Shown here piece after piece: positions 42,626-53,632 of a DNA stretch of 64,000 nucleotides. The notes under the pieces are model-generated. The model saw nothing but the letters and a program-made list of their open reading frames with translations. It was not told the DNA's origin and searched no databases. The DNA lies in the NCBI GenBank assembly GCA_938039675.1, contig CALHUI010000004.1, positions 62,001-126,000 of the forward strand, in the 5' to 3' direction. This stretch comes from an uncultured Cytophagales bacterium. Lineage in GTDB: Bacteria; Bacteroidota; Bacteroidia; Cytophagales; Thermoflexibacteraceae. Position 1 is the first letter of the stretch. Every line of letters starts with the position of its first letter. Position numbers and translations under genes: made by a program.

Positions 42626-43843
42626 TCAGTGCGTCGGTGTATCCGATGGCGGCAATACCATGAAAAAGTCATTGTAGAATCGTTGTGCATAGCTTTCCAG
42701 CAATTCGGTAACACGCTCCAACTTTTCCGATTGCACAATCAGCCCTGCATGTTGCGGCATATTCATTCGCCAAATAATTTCAGGGTCGTTATAATTGCTT
42801 GTGTCCGGATGCTCCTGTTTGGCAAGCGATACAATAATGCCCGCATACAAGTTTTCTATTTTGGGCAATTCGTACTTTTCGCCTTTGCGGCGGGTTTCAA
42901 TTTTTGCCCACTCGGTCCATAAATTGATGCCTGCCGAGGCTTCTACCATTTCTACCAAATTGGCACCCCCTACACGGGCTGAGGTTTCCAGAAAATAAAA
43001 TTTGCCGTCGGCTGCCGATTTAATAAACTCCGTATGCGAAGCACCGCGCTTCAAGCCAAGCGCTTTGAGTACTTTTTTGTTCTGTTTGAGCAGTGCTTTT
43101 TCGTCTTTGCTGCCAAAAGCAACCGTATGCGAACGGAAAACACGCCCTTCGTGGGCAACTTCCATGGGCGGGTTCATGTAGCGACTGGCGCGGGCAAACA
43201 TTATCTCATCACCATCTACCAGTGAATCTACGTGATACACATCGCCGGGCAGAAATGTCTCTAACAGGTAGCTGTATTGCATATCGCCAAGGTTGTCTAG
43301 GGCAGGCCAAAGCTCGTTGATGGTACGTATCTTTTTAATGCCTGTGGCAGAAGCAGCCGAGCGGGGTTTCAGCACCCACGGACCGGGGTTGGTTGCCACA
43401 AAGTGCCGCAATTCGTCGTAGTTAAAAGTGGGGCAAAATGCCGGTACATGAATACCCTCATCGGCAGCCTGCATACGCATAGCAAGTTTATCACGGAAGT
43501 AACGTGCACGGGTCTGCCCCATGCCCGGTATGCGAAACTCCTCACGGATATAGGCTGCTTTTTCTACATCGTAGTCGTCCAGTGCTACTACCCTGTCTAT
43601 TTTTCGGGTGCGGAAAATGTAAGCAATTCCGCGTACGACTTCTTCCATGTTCCAGTGTTCCGAATCCTGCGGCACATAGAAAATCTCATCTATGCTTTCG
43701 CGAGGCCACTCTTTATGTTCTAATTTTTTAGCTGTTATCAGAAGCACGCAGCAGCCCAACGCTTTGGCAGCCCGCATAAATTGCCCTCCCTTAAAATAGC
43801 CGGTAATACACAGAATTGTTATCGGTTGCTGATGTTCATTCAT
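42626..43843 (-). CDS. ATP-grasp domain enzyme
   Basis: The ATG at 43843 gives 405 residues; a TTG three codons earlier is open. An N-terminal nucleotide-fold part (ITILCITGYFKGGQFMRAA; VVALDDYDVEKAA) is followed by an ATP-grasp module (DKLAMRMQAADEGIHVP, WVLKPRSAASATGIKKI, FLETSARVGGANLVEM). Such enzymes join a carboxylate to an amine or thiol through an acyl phosphate, or carboxylate a substrate. The substrate cannot be told. It is monocistronic with a terminator. Confidence 0.85.
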   Translation of the reverse strand: MNEHQQPITILCITGYFKGGQFMRAAKALGCCVLLITAKKLEHKEWPRESIDEIFYVPQDSEHWNMEEVVRGIAYIFRTRKIDRVVALDDYDVEKAAYIREEFRIPGMGQTRARYFRDKLAMRMQAADEGIHVPAFCPTFNYDELRHFVATNPGPWVLKPRSAASATGIKKIRTINELWPALDNLGDMQYSYLLETFLPGDVYHVDSLVDGDEIMFARASRYMNPPMEVAHEGRVFRSHTVAFGSKDEKALLKQNKKVLKALGLKRGASHTEFIKSAADGKFYFLETSARVGGANLVEMVEASAGINLWTEWAKIETRRKGEKYELPKIENLYAGIIVSLAKQEHPDTSNYNDPEIIWRMNMPQHAGLIVQSEKLERVTELLESYAQRFYNDFFMVLPPSDTPTH

Positions 43844-43947
43844 AAATTTCAACTGGATTGGTAATCAAAAAGCGCCTTTGAGGCAACAATAAGTTTTGTA
43901 ATTTAAGTAAAGGTTTGGAAAATGCGATAATTTGTTGGCTTTACTTC

Positions 43948-43955
43948 TAATTTTG
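43948..43955 (+). promoter_or_regulatory. -7 element for the fatty acid hydroxylase gene
   Basis: TAATTTTG matches TAnnTTTG, with TTTG 13 bases upstream (slightly short). The leader would be about 65 nt. Confidence 0.5.
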
Positions 43956-44028
43956 TGGCACACCTCCAACAACCGAATCGGTTTACAAATCGTTAAATTC
44001 CTGATAAAAACTTTATCCTATACAAACT

Positions 44029-44643
44029 ATGAATGCTCCTACTTACACAAAACCCAAAAACAGCGGAACAAAACAGCTTTTTCAAAACCCGATTTTAGAA
44101 AAACTGACTCGTACACATATCGCCGTCCCTGTCAGCCTTTTTATCGGTATCTCCGCCGGTCTGATTTATTACGGCACCGTTCTGACAAATTTAGCAGCAT
44201 GGCAATTTGTCGCCCTGTTTTTTGTTGGTTTGTTCGTTTTTTCATTTGTGGAGTACACCGTGCATCGCCGCATATTCCACATGAAGCCTGATACGCCTCA
44301 CAAAGCAAAGCTGCAATATACCATGCATGGCGTGCACCATGAATACCCCAAAGACAAAGACCGTTTGGCAATGCCTCCCCTGTTAAGCCTGACCATTTCG
44401 TCTGTTCTGGGAGTGCTTTTATATTGGTTGATGGGCGACTACATGTTTGGTTTTTTACCGGGCTTTTTGACAGGCTATGCGACCTATCTGTTCGTTCACT
44501 ATGCCGTTCATGCCTTTGCACCGCCTAAAAACTTCCTGAAAGTATTGTGGATTAATCACGGTATTCACCATTATAAAGACCACAACAAAGCATTTGGCGT
44601 GTCTTCTCCGCTGTGGGACTGGGTATTCCGCACCTTGCCGTAG
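44029..44643 (+). CDS. Fatty acid hydroxylase superfamily protein (FA 2-hydroxylase-like)
   Basis: This 204-residue integral membrane protein has four hydrophobic helices and the di-iron histidine clusters HRRIFH, HGVHHEYPKD, HYAVH and HGIHHYKDH. The arrangement is that of sterol desaturase/fatty acid hydroxylases; the short length and HEYPKD box resemble fatty acid 2-hydroxylases. It would hydroxylate acyl chains of membrane lipids such as sulfonolipids or sphingolipid-like species known from this phylum, which is inference. Confidence 0.9.
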   Translation: MNAPTYTKPKNSGTKQLFQNPILEKLTRTHIAVPVSLFIGISAGLIYYGTVLTNLAAWQFVALFFVGLFVFSFVEYTVHRRIFHMKPDTPHKAKLQYTMHGVHHEYPKDKDRLAMPPLLSLTISSVLGVLLYWLMGDYMFGFLPGFLTGYATYLFVHYAVHAFAPPKNFLKVLWINHGIHHYKDHNKAFGVSSPLWDWVFRTLP

Positions 44644-44927
44644 ATGCCAATAAAACCGTAGCACAAGCGCCATCTCGTAACCGCCGGGATAGTACTTTTG
44701 CTCGCCTACCCCCCTTCTGCTGCAAGGCTACCCCAAAACGCATTTGAGCAATTTAGAACGCATCATACTAAGCTCACTTCACTGATTTTGTCGGATAGCG
44801 CAGAGGAGATGCTTAAACCCGCTTCATTTGCCCCAAGCTTATGTTCCGAAAACTTACTCAACGTTGCACACTTACTCTTAACACGATTTATCAAAAACAA
44901 ACTTCGCCACCGCCTTGTTAATTGCTT

Positions 44928-46466
44928 ATGCAATCGGTCAGAGAGAAAACCCAACGGCTGCTGGCGCAGCTTTCCAAAGGCATTTACGAAAAAGAAGAAA
45001 TTATCCGCCTGTCCTTACTGGCAGCAGTGGCAGGGGAAAGTGTGTTCCTCTTAGGTCCTCCGGGCGTAGCCAAAAGCCTGATTGCCCGTCGGTTGAAGTT
45101 TGCCTTCCGCGATGGCAAATCTTTTGAGTACTTGATGAATAAATTCAGCACGCCCGATGAAATTTTCGGCCCCGTGTCCATCAAAAAACTCAAAGACGAA
45201 GACCGCTACGAACGTCTGACCGACAACTATTTGCCCGGTGCCAATGTGGTTTTTCTGGATGAAATCTGGAAAGCGGGACCTTCCATCCAAAACGCACTGC
45301 TGACCGTACTCAACGAGCGCATCTACCGCAACGGCGAAACCGACGTGAAAGTAAACGTGAAAGGTATCCTTGCTGCATCCAACGAGTTGCCGCCCGTTGG
45401 GGAAGGCTTGGAAGCCCTTTGGGACAGATTCCTGCTGCGCACCGTCATCGGCGAAATTCGCCAAAGCGGCAACTTTATCAGCATGATTCTCAGCACAGAA
45501 GATGTGTACAAAGACACCCTTGCCGAAGAGGAAAAAATCACCGCCGAGGAATTTGAGCAATGGAACAAAGCCATAGAAACCGTTGCCGTTCCCGATGAAG
45601 TCGTAAACGTCATTCAGGTAATCCGACTCAAATTGGAAGAATACGATGCCAAAAACGACCCGCCGTTCCGCATCTACGACCGCCGATGGAAAAAAATCGT
45701 CCGCCTGCTGCGCACGTCGGCATTTCTGAACGGGCGCAACAAGGTGGATTTGATGGACTGCTTCCTGATTGCCTATTGCCTTTGGTCGCATCCCGAACAA
45801 ATTGACGTGGCGTGGGAAATTGTTGCCGAAACCATTCGCAAGCACGGCTACACGCTGGCGGTTAATTTGGCGGCACTGCGCAAGGAAATCAACCAATTTG
45901 AGGACGAGGTAAAAACCGAAACCAAAATCCCCAACACGGTTTTTTCAGAGGAACTCTACCTCATAGACCGCCAATATTTTGAGGTGTTGGGCATTGAAAA
46001 CCACTTTGAGGGCAAATACATCAAAAGCATAGAGTTTGAAAAACTCAGCATAGACGAACCAACTACCATCGGCGTGTACGATGAGAACGAGAAACTGACC
46101 TACCGCGTCAAAGCCCGCAAAGGCAAGGGCGAGCATCAGGTAGAATTAACCTACAATTCGCAGGCGATTATTTTGCCACTAAAAACGCACAAGGTGGAAA
46201 AAACCACCTACCTGTATAAAAAACCGCATCCGTTAGTAGAAAAATATTGGGACGAACACGCCGAGAAACTAAGTGCGTTCATTGCTGCCCAAAAAGAGCG
46301 AATGTACCGCGAAGCCCCCGCCGAACTGCGCCACAGCCGCGAGAATCTGTTTGTGGACAAGCGATTAGCCGAATTGGTGGAAGCCAACCACACCGAAACC
46401 CTCAACGCACTGAATGCGCTGGAATTGAGCGTAGAAAAAATCAGGCATTATTACAAGAATTTGTAG
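44928..46466 (+). CDS. RavA-like MoxR-family AAA+ ATPase
   Basis: The ATG at 44928 gives 512 residues (TTG two codons upstream is also open). Walker A is GPPGVAKS, Walker B VVFLDEIWKAG, sensor 1 AASNELPP and the arginine-finger region LWDRFLLRT, all typical of RavA. The C-terminal 200 residues contain the extension seen in the family. RavA usually works with the VWA-domain protein ViaA encoded next to it; no such gene follows here. In enterobacteria the pair modulates respiratory complex and stress proteins. Confidence 0.88.
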   Translation: MQSVREKTQRLLAQLSKGIYEKEEIIRLSLLAAVAGESVFLLGPPGVAKSLIARRLKFAFRDGKSFEYLMNKFSTPDEIFGPVSIKKLKDEDRYERLTDNYLPGANVVFLDEIWKAGPSIQNALLTVLNERIYRNGETDVKVNVKGILAASNELPPVGEGLEALWDRFLLRTVIGEIRQSGNFISMILSTEDVYKDTLAEEEKITAEEFEQWNKAIETVAVPDEVVNVIQVIRLKLEEYDAKNDPPFRIYDRRWKKIVRLLRTSAFLNGRNKVDLMDCFLIAYCLWSHPEQIDVAWEIVAETIRKHGYTLAVNLAALRKEINQFEDEVKTETKIPNTVFSEELYLIDRQYFEVLGIENHFEGKYIKSIEFEKLSIDEPTTIGVYDENEKLTYRVKARKGKGEHQVELTYNSQAIILPLKTHKVEKTTYLYKKPHPLVEKYWDEHAEKLSAFIAAQKERMYREAPAELRHSRENLFVDKRLAELVEANHTETLNALNALELSVEKIRHYYKNL

Positions 46467-47008
46467 GACGTTGTAGGGCGCAGCTTTATTCCGAGCGGCA
46501 AAACGGCTCATCTCTTGCCGGAAATTGCCCGTTGAACGGTGTCGGCACGCTTTTGCCCGAAAGCAGGCAGCCCTGAACAGCGTGTGTGTGCAAATGCGAA
46601 TTGAACGTATTGCCCGAATTGCTCATATGGGCAATCGGCTGACTATCACATGTAAATCCTGCAACGGCTCTTTCCGTCAGCCATGCAAAAACAGCCAACA
46701 TCAGCAGTCGGAAAAATAGGGTAGCCTTTGGCAAGGGTACGTAAAAGGCATTTTGTACGCTTTATACAGGCACGCAAAGGATGCAGTAGCGAAGGCGATA
46801 GGCAGTGCATAGCGCAAAAATCTCAACGCCCGACGTAAAAAACTTATAAAAATCACGCCCACGATACTGCTAAATTCAGCAACGCCTCAAAATTTGAGTG
46901 GCAGCGTTTAAGCAGCACACAAACAACAAGAGCAACAGGCACAAAAACCTGCCGGGTTACAACAATAGCGGCAGTTAGCAGGAACATAGGCTCCTCAAAA
47001 GAATCTGC
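46467..47008. other. 542-base region with only broken minus-strand reading frames
   Basis: No intact gene is convincing. On the minus strand three consecutive frames encode hydrophobic segments. The first is an ATG at 46987 (MFLLTAAIVVTRQVFVPVAL) that stops at 46853. A second frame overlaps that stop (FISFLRRALRFLRYALPIAF). A third is around 46486-46734 (FFRLLMLAVFAWLTERAVAG). They may be remains of a membrane protein gene. No terminator for the RavA-like gene was found. Confidence 0.4.
46486..46987 (-). pseudogene. Possible remains of a small membrane protein gene
   Basis: Three hydrophobic reading frames follow one another in different phases over this stretch, starting at an ATG preceded by GAGGAG. 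None alone resembles a known protein, and the last one ends in a hydrophilic tail. Broken coding sequence or chance AT/GC composition are both possible. Confidence 0.28.
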
Positions 47009-47416
47009 TTATGGCACTACGTTCGCCCGAATCAACAGGCGTTCTATTTCATTTTTGGCATTGGACAAAACAGTAACAACTTTGTTTTGCGGCCCTATAC
47101 GGTCGGCAGAGTTGAACTGCACAATAATTGTCCCTTTTTCACCCGGAGGTATGGGCTGACGCGGCCAGTTAATCACCGTACAGCCACAGGTTACGCGTAC
47201 ATCCGCCAATATCAGCGGAGTGCTGCCGGTGTTGGTAAACTCAAACGGATGCATCACAATTTTACCTGCTTTCACATCCCCAAAGTTATGTTCGCGAACG
47301 GTGAAACTGATTTGAGCCGCTTTTTCGGCTGTTGCGGCAGCAGTAGTTTGCGAAGACTGCCCTACGGCAATCGCACTGAAAAACAACGCGACCAATAAAT
47401 TTATGTACTTTTTCAT
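47009..47416 (-). CDS. Exported DUF1573 protein
   Basis: This 135-residue protein has a Sec signal (LLVALFFSAIAVGQ). The rest is a single immunoglobulin-like DUF1573 domain: FTVREHNFGDVKAGKIVMHPF, LILADVRVTCGCTVINWP and PPGEKGTIIVQFN. The CGC cysteine pair is typical. The domain resembles ASH/MSP-like folds and is common in Bacteroidota; its role is unknown. It is divergent from the TerB-like gene. Confidence 0.85.
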   Translation of the reverse strand: MKKYINLLVALFFSAIAVGQSSQTTAAATAEKAAQISFTVREHNFGDVKAGKIVMHPFEFTNTGSTPLILADVRVTCGCTVINWPRQPIPPGEKGTIIVQFNSADRIGPQNKVVTVLSNAKNEIERLLIRANVVP

Positions 47417-47480
47417 CTAATTTTAGGCAAAAGAATGCTGCCTATAAGGCAACAAATATCAGGCAAATAAAGTGCAAAAC

Positions 47481-47930
47481 ATGGATACCGATAATTACCT
47501 CACACGATTTTTCATTGATTATCAGGCAGTAAGCAAAACCAAGCTCAACCGCGAACAGTTCATTACACTGCTGACTTTTTTTCCGACCCTGCAGGTAGTG
47601 AGTGCTGATGAAAATATTGACGACGAGGAGTGGATTTTTGTGGAGCACATCGCCAAGGCAATGGCAGACACATTCTGCGAAGAATTGCCTGATTACGATG
47701 CCCGAATGCAACTCAAAGAGCACTTTTTTGCCGACCTGAAATTTCTGACAGAGCACATGCAGGCATGGAAAGAACCGTTCCTACAAACTCTTAAAAAGTA
47801 TTTGCACGAACTGCCCGATATTGCCGACAAAGTGTTAGATGTGCTTTACTTGTTTGCAGATGCCTCTGAAAGCACCTCAGAAGAGGAGAAACAGGTTATC
47901 AACAACATCCGCGAACAATTAGGCATTTGA
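47481..47930 (+). CDS. TerB-like acidic helical protein
   Basis: The ATG at 47481 gives 149 residues (a GTG three codons upstream is open). The protein is acidic and all-helical. It shows two TerB-like halves: LLTFFPTLQVVSADENIDDEE and VLYLFADASESTSEEEKQVI, each with the acidic residues of a metal-binding tellurite-resistance fold. Assignment is by pattern. Its end overlaps the convergent hydrolase gene by 12 bases. Confidence 0.65.
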   Translation: MDTDNYLTRFFIDYQAVSKTKLNREQFITLLTFFPTLQVVSADENIDDEEWIFVEHIAKAMADTFCEELPDYDARMQLKEHFFADLKFLTEHMQAWKEPFLQTLKKYLHELPDIADKVLDVLYLFADASESTSEEEKQVINNIREQLGI

Positions 47931-48701
47931 CGACGCGGCAAAGCGGATACCCTTGGCTTTTGCCTCTGCATAAATCGGTTCGCCCAAATGTCCTAAACCA
48001 GTTACATCGCTCATACAATCGGTCAGTACAATCATTTTTTGAGCCAATGCAGGTGCGTAATCCATTGCCTGTTTCAGGCTGGTAGCCACACAGTGCGATT
48101 TTGCCTCACCGGCCAAATAAACATTGTCGTAGTTCATCAGCGCCTCAATCAGTGAAGTATTCAACTGCGTTTCCGGCCGGTCGGCTACGGGAATCTGCGC
48201 CTGAAAAATGCCAAAATGTTCCGTTAGCGGGTAAGTACCTTTTTCAACCGCGATGTATTGCTTGCCGCTGCGTGCCCATTGGCGAAGTGCCTCCATTAGC
48301 ATATCGTCTATTGCACCGCCTTTGGAATGCATCAAACAGTGTTCAGGCCAAATAAAGTGCGGAAATTGCCCTTGCGCTTCCAAATCCGCCAAATATTGCG
48401 TTGCCTTTTCAGCTTCAAACCGCGGTATCCAACGCCCTTCTTTTACTTCGGCAAGAGTAATTTGCGTAAAAGGCGGCGGCGGATTGCCCTGACTGTCGCG
48501 CCAGAAATTCGGATGCGAAATATCATTGACAGGGTGGCTGTCTATGGTTACAAAAATCTGCGCCAACTCGTCGCCTTTTCGGGTTATAAACTGACTTAGC
48601 CTTTGCATATCCTCTACCGCACCAGGTACAAACAGCGCACCTTGTGGGTTGCAAAAATCGTATTGCGGGTCAATAATCAGCAAGGCATTTTTTGCTTTCA
48701 T
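47919..48701 (-). CDS. Nicotinamidase/isochorismatase-family cysteine hydrolase
   Basis: This 260-residue protein has catalytic Asp11 (LLIIDPQYDF), the metal pair Asp54/His56 (IDSHP), a Lys in EKGTYP and the nucleophile cysteine in GEAKSHCVATSL. The Asp-x-His metal site favours nicotinamidase (PncA-like) over isochorismatase, so nicotinamide to nicotinate for NAD salvage is the most likely reaction. An insertion of ~40 residues lengthens it against the ~210-residue E. coli PncA. Confidence 0.82.
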   Translation of the reverse strand: MKAKNALLIIDPQYDFCNPQGALFVPGAVEDMQRLSQFITRKGDELAQIFVTIDSHPVNDISHPNFWRDSQGNPPPPFTQITLAEVKEGRWIPRFEAEKATQYLADLEAQGQFPHFIWPEHCLMHSKGGAIDDMLMEALRQWARSGKQYIAVEKGTYPLTEHFGIFQAQIPVADRPETQLNTSLIEALMNYDNVYLAGEAKSHCVATSLKQAMDYAPALAQKMIVLTDCMSDVTGLGHLGEPIYAEAKAKGIRFAASSNA

Positions 48702-48752
48702 GGCTCTAACAAATTAGTGTTTACAACACATAACGTATTTTTTACACTAAGG

Positions 48753-50072
<1,320 letters not shown>

Positions 50073-50234
50073 GTATAATGATTCTGTTTTTTGTCAAAAT
50101 CGTTTCGCAAAATCCACATGATGTGTGCCTCGGATATGCTTGCGAATAAGCATTAAATATAGCGCACAATGGGCGGCAAAAATAGGGATATGTTACGATG
50201 AATTTGCGTAAATTTAAAGTAAAAACCACGTGAT

Positions 50235-51569
50235 ATGAAAACCATTTGCCTATTGCTTTTCATGCTTATTCTATACCCTTTGGGAACATTTGCACAAATA
50301 TTTTCAAAAAAAGCGGACGCAAGAATCAGCCTGCAATCGAATATAACTTTTCAAACCATTGAAAATCTCAGCGGCAATTATTGTCAGGCAAATTATACCG
50401 ACAAAGCAGAAGATGCCGTCGGTAAATTTATGCTCAACCGCCTGCAACCTACTAACATTCGCTTTGCTATTCCTATCAAGCATTGGGAACCGCAAAACGA
50501 TAACCAATCTGCCACAGAAGTTTATTGGCCGGGCTTTAAAGATGTCGGCGTTACCGAGTCGCTGTTTCGGATGCTCAAAGCCATGAAAAATCAGCACGGC
50601 GTAAAAACTTTTACCGGCAGCATCTGGGACTTACCCAACTGGATGGTGACAAACCCCCAAGAAAAAGAAAAGCGAACCATCAAGCCGGAGATGTATGCAG
50701 AAGTAGCCGAAAGCATCGGCACATTTCTTCGCCATGCCAAAGGCAAATACGGCGTTGAAATCAACTACATTTCTTTCAACGAAGCAGACGGCGGCTATCA
50801 GGTGCTGCTTTCCGCACAAGAAATGATTGCTTTCATTAAAGTAGCCGTGCCTATCATCGAGAAAATGGGGATATCGGTCAAATTTCTGACAGGAGACGTA
50901 CACAAAACCGATGCAACCATACCTTACGTAAGTGAATTGCTGGCAGATGAAAGTATCCGAAAGCATTTAGGGCCAATTTCCTTTCACAGTTGGTGGTCAG
51001 ACACACTTCCTGATACAGAATTTGAAAAAATTGCTGCTTTGGGCAAACAACACAACCTGCCCGTATGGTGCACCGAGCTTGGCTACGATGCCTTTCTTTG
51101 GAAAACACCAACAGCACATTCTACTTGGCTCAACGCATGGGAAATTGCCAAAATCTACCACCGCGTATTGCGATACAGCGGGGCTACAGTTACGCAGTAC
51201 TGGACGTTTCAGAACAATTTCCCCATGGTTTCCGAAGATACCCTCACCACATATCCTATTTTTCAATACACCGAACGCTTAGTCAAACAATTCAAACCCG
51301 GCACGGTCATTATTGATGCCACAACCAACGACCCCGGCCTTTGGGTACTGGCCGGAAAAGATGCAAAAGGCAAACTCATGATGCAGGTGCTCAACGTTTC
51401 CGAATGGCATAAAGATGTGGAAATAGACAATTGGAAAGCCAAAGAAGCCAATGCAACACTGTCCTCGGCCGCAGCATCATCTTTTGACACCCAGATTATT
51501 AAAGTAAAGTCAGATAAGTTTAAGATTAATCTGCCGCCTCGGAGCATTACTTTTCTGGCCATGCCCTAA
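50235..51569 (+). CDS. Exported GH30-like glycoside hydrolase
   Basis: This 444-residue protein has a Sec signal ending at GTFAQ. The (beta/alpha)8 core of clan GH-A shows the acid/base Glu183 in SFNEADGG and the nucleophile Glu281 in VWCTELGYD. A small beta domain closes the C-terminus (GKLMMQVLNVSEWHKDV to RSITFLAMP), as in GH30 enzymes. The substrate could be a beta-glucan, xylan or glucosylceramide-like compound. GH39 or another GH-A family is the alternative. Confidence 0.8.
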   Translation: MKTICLLLFMLILYPLGTFAQIFSKKADARISLQSNITFQTIENLSGNYCQANYTDKAEDAVGKFMLNRLQPTNIRFAIPIKHWEPQNDNQSATEVYWPGFKDVGVTESLFRMLKAMKNQHGVKTFTGSIWDLPNWMVTNPQEKEKRTIKPEMYAEVAESIGTFLRHAKGKYGVEINYISFNEADGGYQVLLSAQEMIAFIKVAVPIIEKMGISVKFLTGDVHKTDATIPYVSELLADESIRKHLGPISFHSWWSDTLPDTEFEKIAALGKQHNLPVWCTELGYDAFLWKTPTAHSTWLNAWEIAKIYHRVLRYSGATVTQYWTFQNNFPMVSEDTLTTYPIFQYTERLVKQFKPGTVIIDATTNDPGLWVLAGKDAKGKLMMQVLNVSEWHKDVEIDNWKAKEANATLSSAAASSFDTQIIKVKSDKFKINLPPRSITFLAMP

Positions 51570-51606
51570 AAAATACTCGGCTTGCATAATATTTTTCGTC
51601 AAATCC

Positions 51607-51637
51607 TTTGCAGGATAGGTGCATATCATTAGATTTG
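51607..51637 (+). promoter_or_regulatory. Promoter of the thiolase gene
   Basis: TTTG (51607-51610), a 19-base spacer, then TAGATTTG (51630-51637) match the consensus exactly. The start near 51643 gives a leader of about 32 nt. Confidence 0.75.
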
Positions 51638-51674
51638 CATAAACACCTAATTCAGACACCTCAAACCGGTAATT

Positions 51675-52850
51675 ATGGACGCATATATCGTAGCAGGCTA
51701 TCGTACAGCCGTAGGAAAAGCAAGCCGTGGCGGTTTTCGTTTCACTCGCCCCGATGATTTGGCAGCCGATGTAATCAAACATCTGGTAGCTTCCGTGCCC
51801 AATTTTGATGCTTCGCGCATAGATGACCTTATTGTGGGCAATGCCGTTCCCGAAGCAGAGCAAGGTATGCAAATGGCACGTATGATTTCGCTGCTATCTC
51901 TGCCTATCAATGTACCGGGCGTTACCATCAACCGCTACTGTGGCTCGGGCGTTGAAGCCATTGCTATGGCAACGGCTAAAATCAAGGCCAGTCATGCGGA
52001 CTGCATCATTGCCGGCGGTACAGAATCCATGTCATTAGTACCTACTACAGGCTGGAAAACCGCCCTTAACTGGAAAATTGCAGAAAAACACCCCGAATAT
52101 TACTTAGGAATGGGTTTGACAGCCGAGCAAGTAGCGCACGACTTCAAAATTACTCGCGAAAAAGCTGATGAATTCTCGTACTACTCTCACCAGAAAGCCA
52201 TTGCAGCCATTCAGGCAGGTAAATTTAAAGATGAAATTGTACCTGTAACCGTAGTTGAAAACTACATAGACGAAAGTGGCAAGAAAAAGCAGCGTCAGTT
52301 CGTGGTAGATACCGACGAAGGGCCTCGCGCCGATACTTCTCTGGAAGCACTGGCCAAACTGAAACCTGCTTTTGCCATGGGCGGCCAAGTAACCGCAGGC
52401 AACTCCTCGCAAACTTCCGACGGTGCCGCTTTTGTAATGGTGATGTCGGAGCGCATGGTAAATGAGTTAGGACTAAAACCCATTGCCCGAATGATTGCCT
52501 ATGCAGCAGAGGGTGTAAACCCGCGCATTATGGGTATCGGCCCTGTGGCGGCAGTACCTAAGGCACTTAAGCAGGCAGGCTTAAAACTGAATGATATTCA
52601 ATTAATTGAATTGAATGAGGCCTTCGCCGCACAAGCATTGGCGGTTATGCAAGAGTTGGATATGAACCCTGACATTACGAACGTAAACGGTGGCGCTGTG
52701 GCATTAGGCCATCCGCTGGGTTGCACAGGTACGAAGTTATCCATCCAACTGTTCAACGAAATGCGTCGCCGCAACCTGAAATACGGTATGGTAACGGCCT
52801 GCGTAGGCGGTGGACAAGGCGTAGCCGGCATCTACGAGCTGTTGAACTAA
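51675..52850 (+). CDS. Thiolase family acetyl-CoA acyltransferase
   Basis: This 391-residue enzyme has the acyl-accepting Cys89 (NRYCGSGVEAI), the VNGGAVALGHPLGCTGTK signature with catalytic His, and the terminal CVGGGQG with the second Cys. It is a degradative or biosynthetic thiolase. FadA/FadI-type 3-ketoacyl-CoA thiolase is favoured by the N-terminal AGYRTAVGKASRGGFRF, but acetoacetyl-CoA thiolase is not excluded. No fadB-like gene is adjacent in the window. Confidence 0.92.
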   Translation: MDAYIVAGYRTAVGKASRGGFRFTRPDDLAADVIKHLVASVPNFDASRIDDLIVGNAVPEAEQGMQMARMISLLSLPINVPGVTINRYCGSGVEAIAMATAKIKASHADCIIAGGTESMSLVPTTGWKTALNWKIAEKHPEYYLGMGLTAEQVAHDFKITREKADEFSYYSHQKAIAAIQAGKFKDEIVPVTVVENYIDESGKKKQRQFVVDTDEGPRADTSLEALAKLKPAFAMGGQVTAGNSSQTSDGAAFVMVMSERMVNELGLKPIARMIAYAAEGVNPRIMGIGPVAAVPKALKQAGLKLNDIQLIELNEAFAAQALAVMQELDMNPDITNVNGGAVALGHPLGCTGTKLSIQLFNEMRRRNLKYGMVTACVGGGQGVAGIYELLN

Positions 52851-52872
52851 CCGAAAATTAGTATTGTTAATG

Positions 52873-52905
52873 CCCCCTGTACCCAAAATCGTGCAGGGGT
52901 TTTTC
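52873..52905 (+). terminator. Terminator of the thiolase gene
   Basis: CCCCTG and CAGGGG pair around a 14-base loop and run into TTTTTC on the plus strand, 25 bases after the stop. Confidence 0.75.
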
Positions 52906-53011
52906 ATTATTGTGCATCATTAGCGCTTTCCCCCCGAAGCAATGTGCATTGCCTTTGCGTAAAACCTCACAGAAATACTAAACCGCGATGCTTTTTAATC
53001 GGCTTACTTTG

Positions 53012-53632
53012 CTACTTCAATCGGTCGGCTACTTTGGGATTCCAGCGCAAAGTATTGATAATGTGCACCATATCTTGCGTAGTATAGCGAATCAGGGGTG
53101 CAAGCGAATCATTTTTCTGTGAGGTAGGAAAATAGAGCGATGTTCGGAAAAAATGCTTCACCGAATCGGTTACGTAAAACTGGAAGGTAGTAGGCACATC
53201 CCCTTCTAACTGATACATCACCGCAGTCATGCCGTTAGGTGTTTTGGTGATGATTTCCTCAATAGATTCTGCGCGGATATTGTGCTTTTGCGCCAATTTA
53301 TAACAATCGTTTACGTAGTCGCGCAGGTCTTTAGGGCTGCGGATGCGCTTATAGGACACATCAATATTGGCAGTGAACTCAGGGTAATATAACTCCATCC
53401 AGTAGCGCTCTGCCACAAAAGATGTGTCGTTCATCAGTTTTGCATGCGTAGAATACTCAAATATATACGGCAGCGAATCGGGCGTAAGCACATACTGATG
53501 CGGAGGCAGCTCAATATGGTGGTATCCCTTAGGTTTTGGTTTAAAGTCCTGTTCAGACCGGCAGGCAACCATGGCAAGCAGCCCGCTAATCATGTACAGC
53601 AGGCGCATCTTTCCTGATAAATACCCTGACAT
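53012..53632 (-). CDS. gldD: Gliding motility lipoprotein GldD
   Basis: This protein has 206 residues from an ATG at 53632, or 198 from 53608, which puts the signal peptide at the very start. The lipobox is MVAC. The KPKPKGYHHIELPPHQY segment and the conserved YKLAQKH to DSVKHFFRTSLYF region are typical of GldD. It acts in the envelope with gliding and T9SS machinery; mutants in related bacteria lose gliding. It overlaps the gldE end by 23-47 bases. Confidence 0.9.
   Translation of the reverse strand: MSGYLSGKMRLLYMISGLLAMVACRSEQDFKPKPKGYHHIELPPHQYVLTPDSLPYIFEYSTHAKLMNDTSFVAERYWMELYYPEFTANIDVSYKRIRSPKDLRDYVNDCYKLAQKHNIRAESIEEIITKTPNGMTAVMYQLEGDVPTTFQFYVTDSVKHFFRTSLYFPTSQKNDSLAPLIRYTTQDMVHIINTLRWNPKVADRLK

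Noticed and set aside
45051..45896. 281-codon antisense frame opposite the RavA-like gene
   Set aside because: The sense frame carries Walker A, Walker B and sensor motifs; the antisense reading is compositional.
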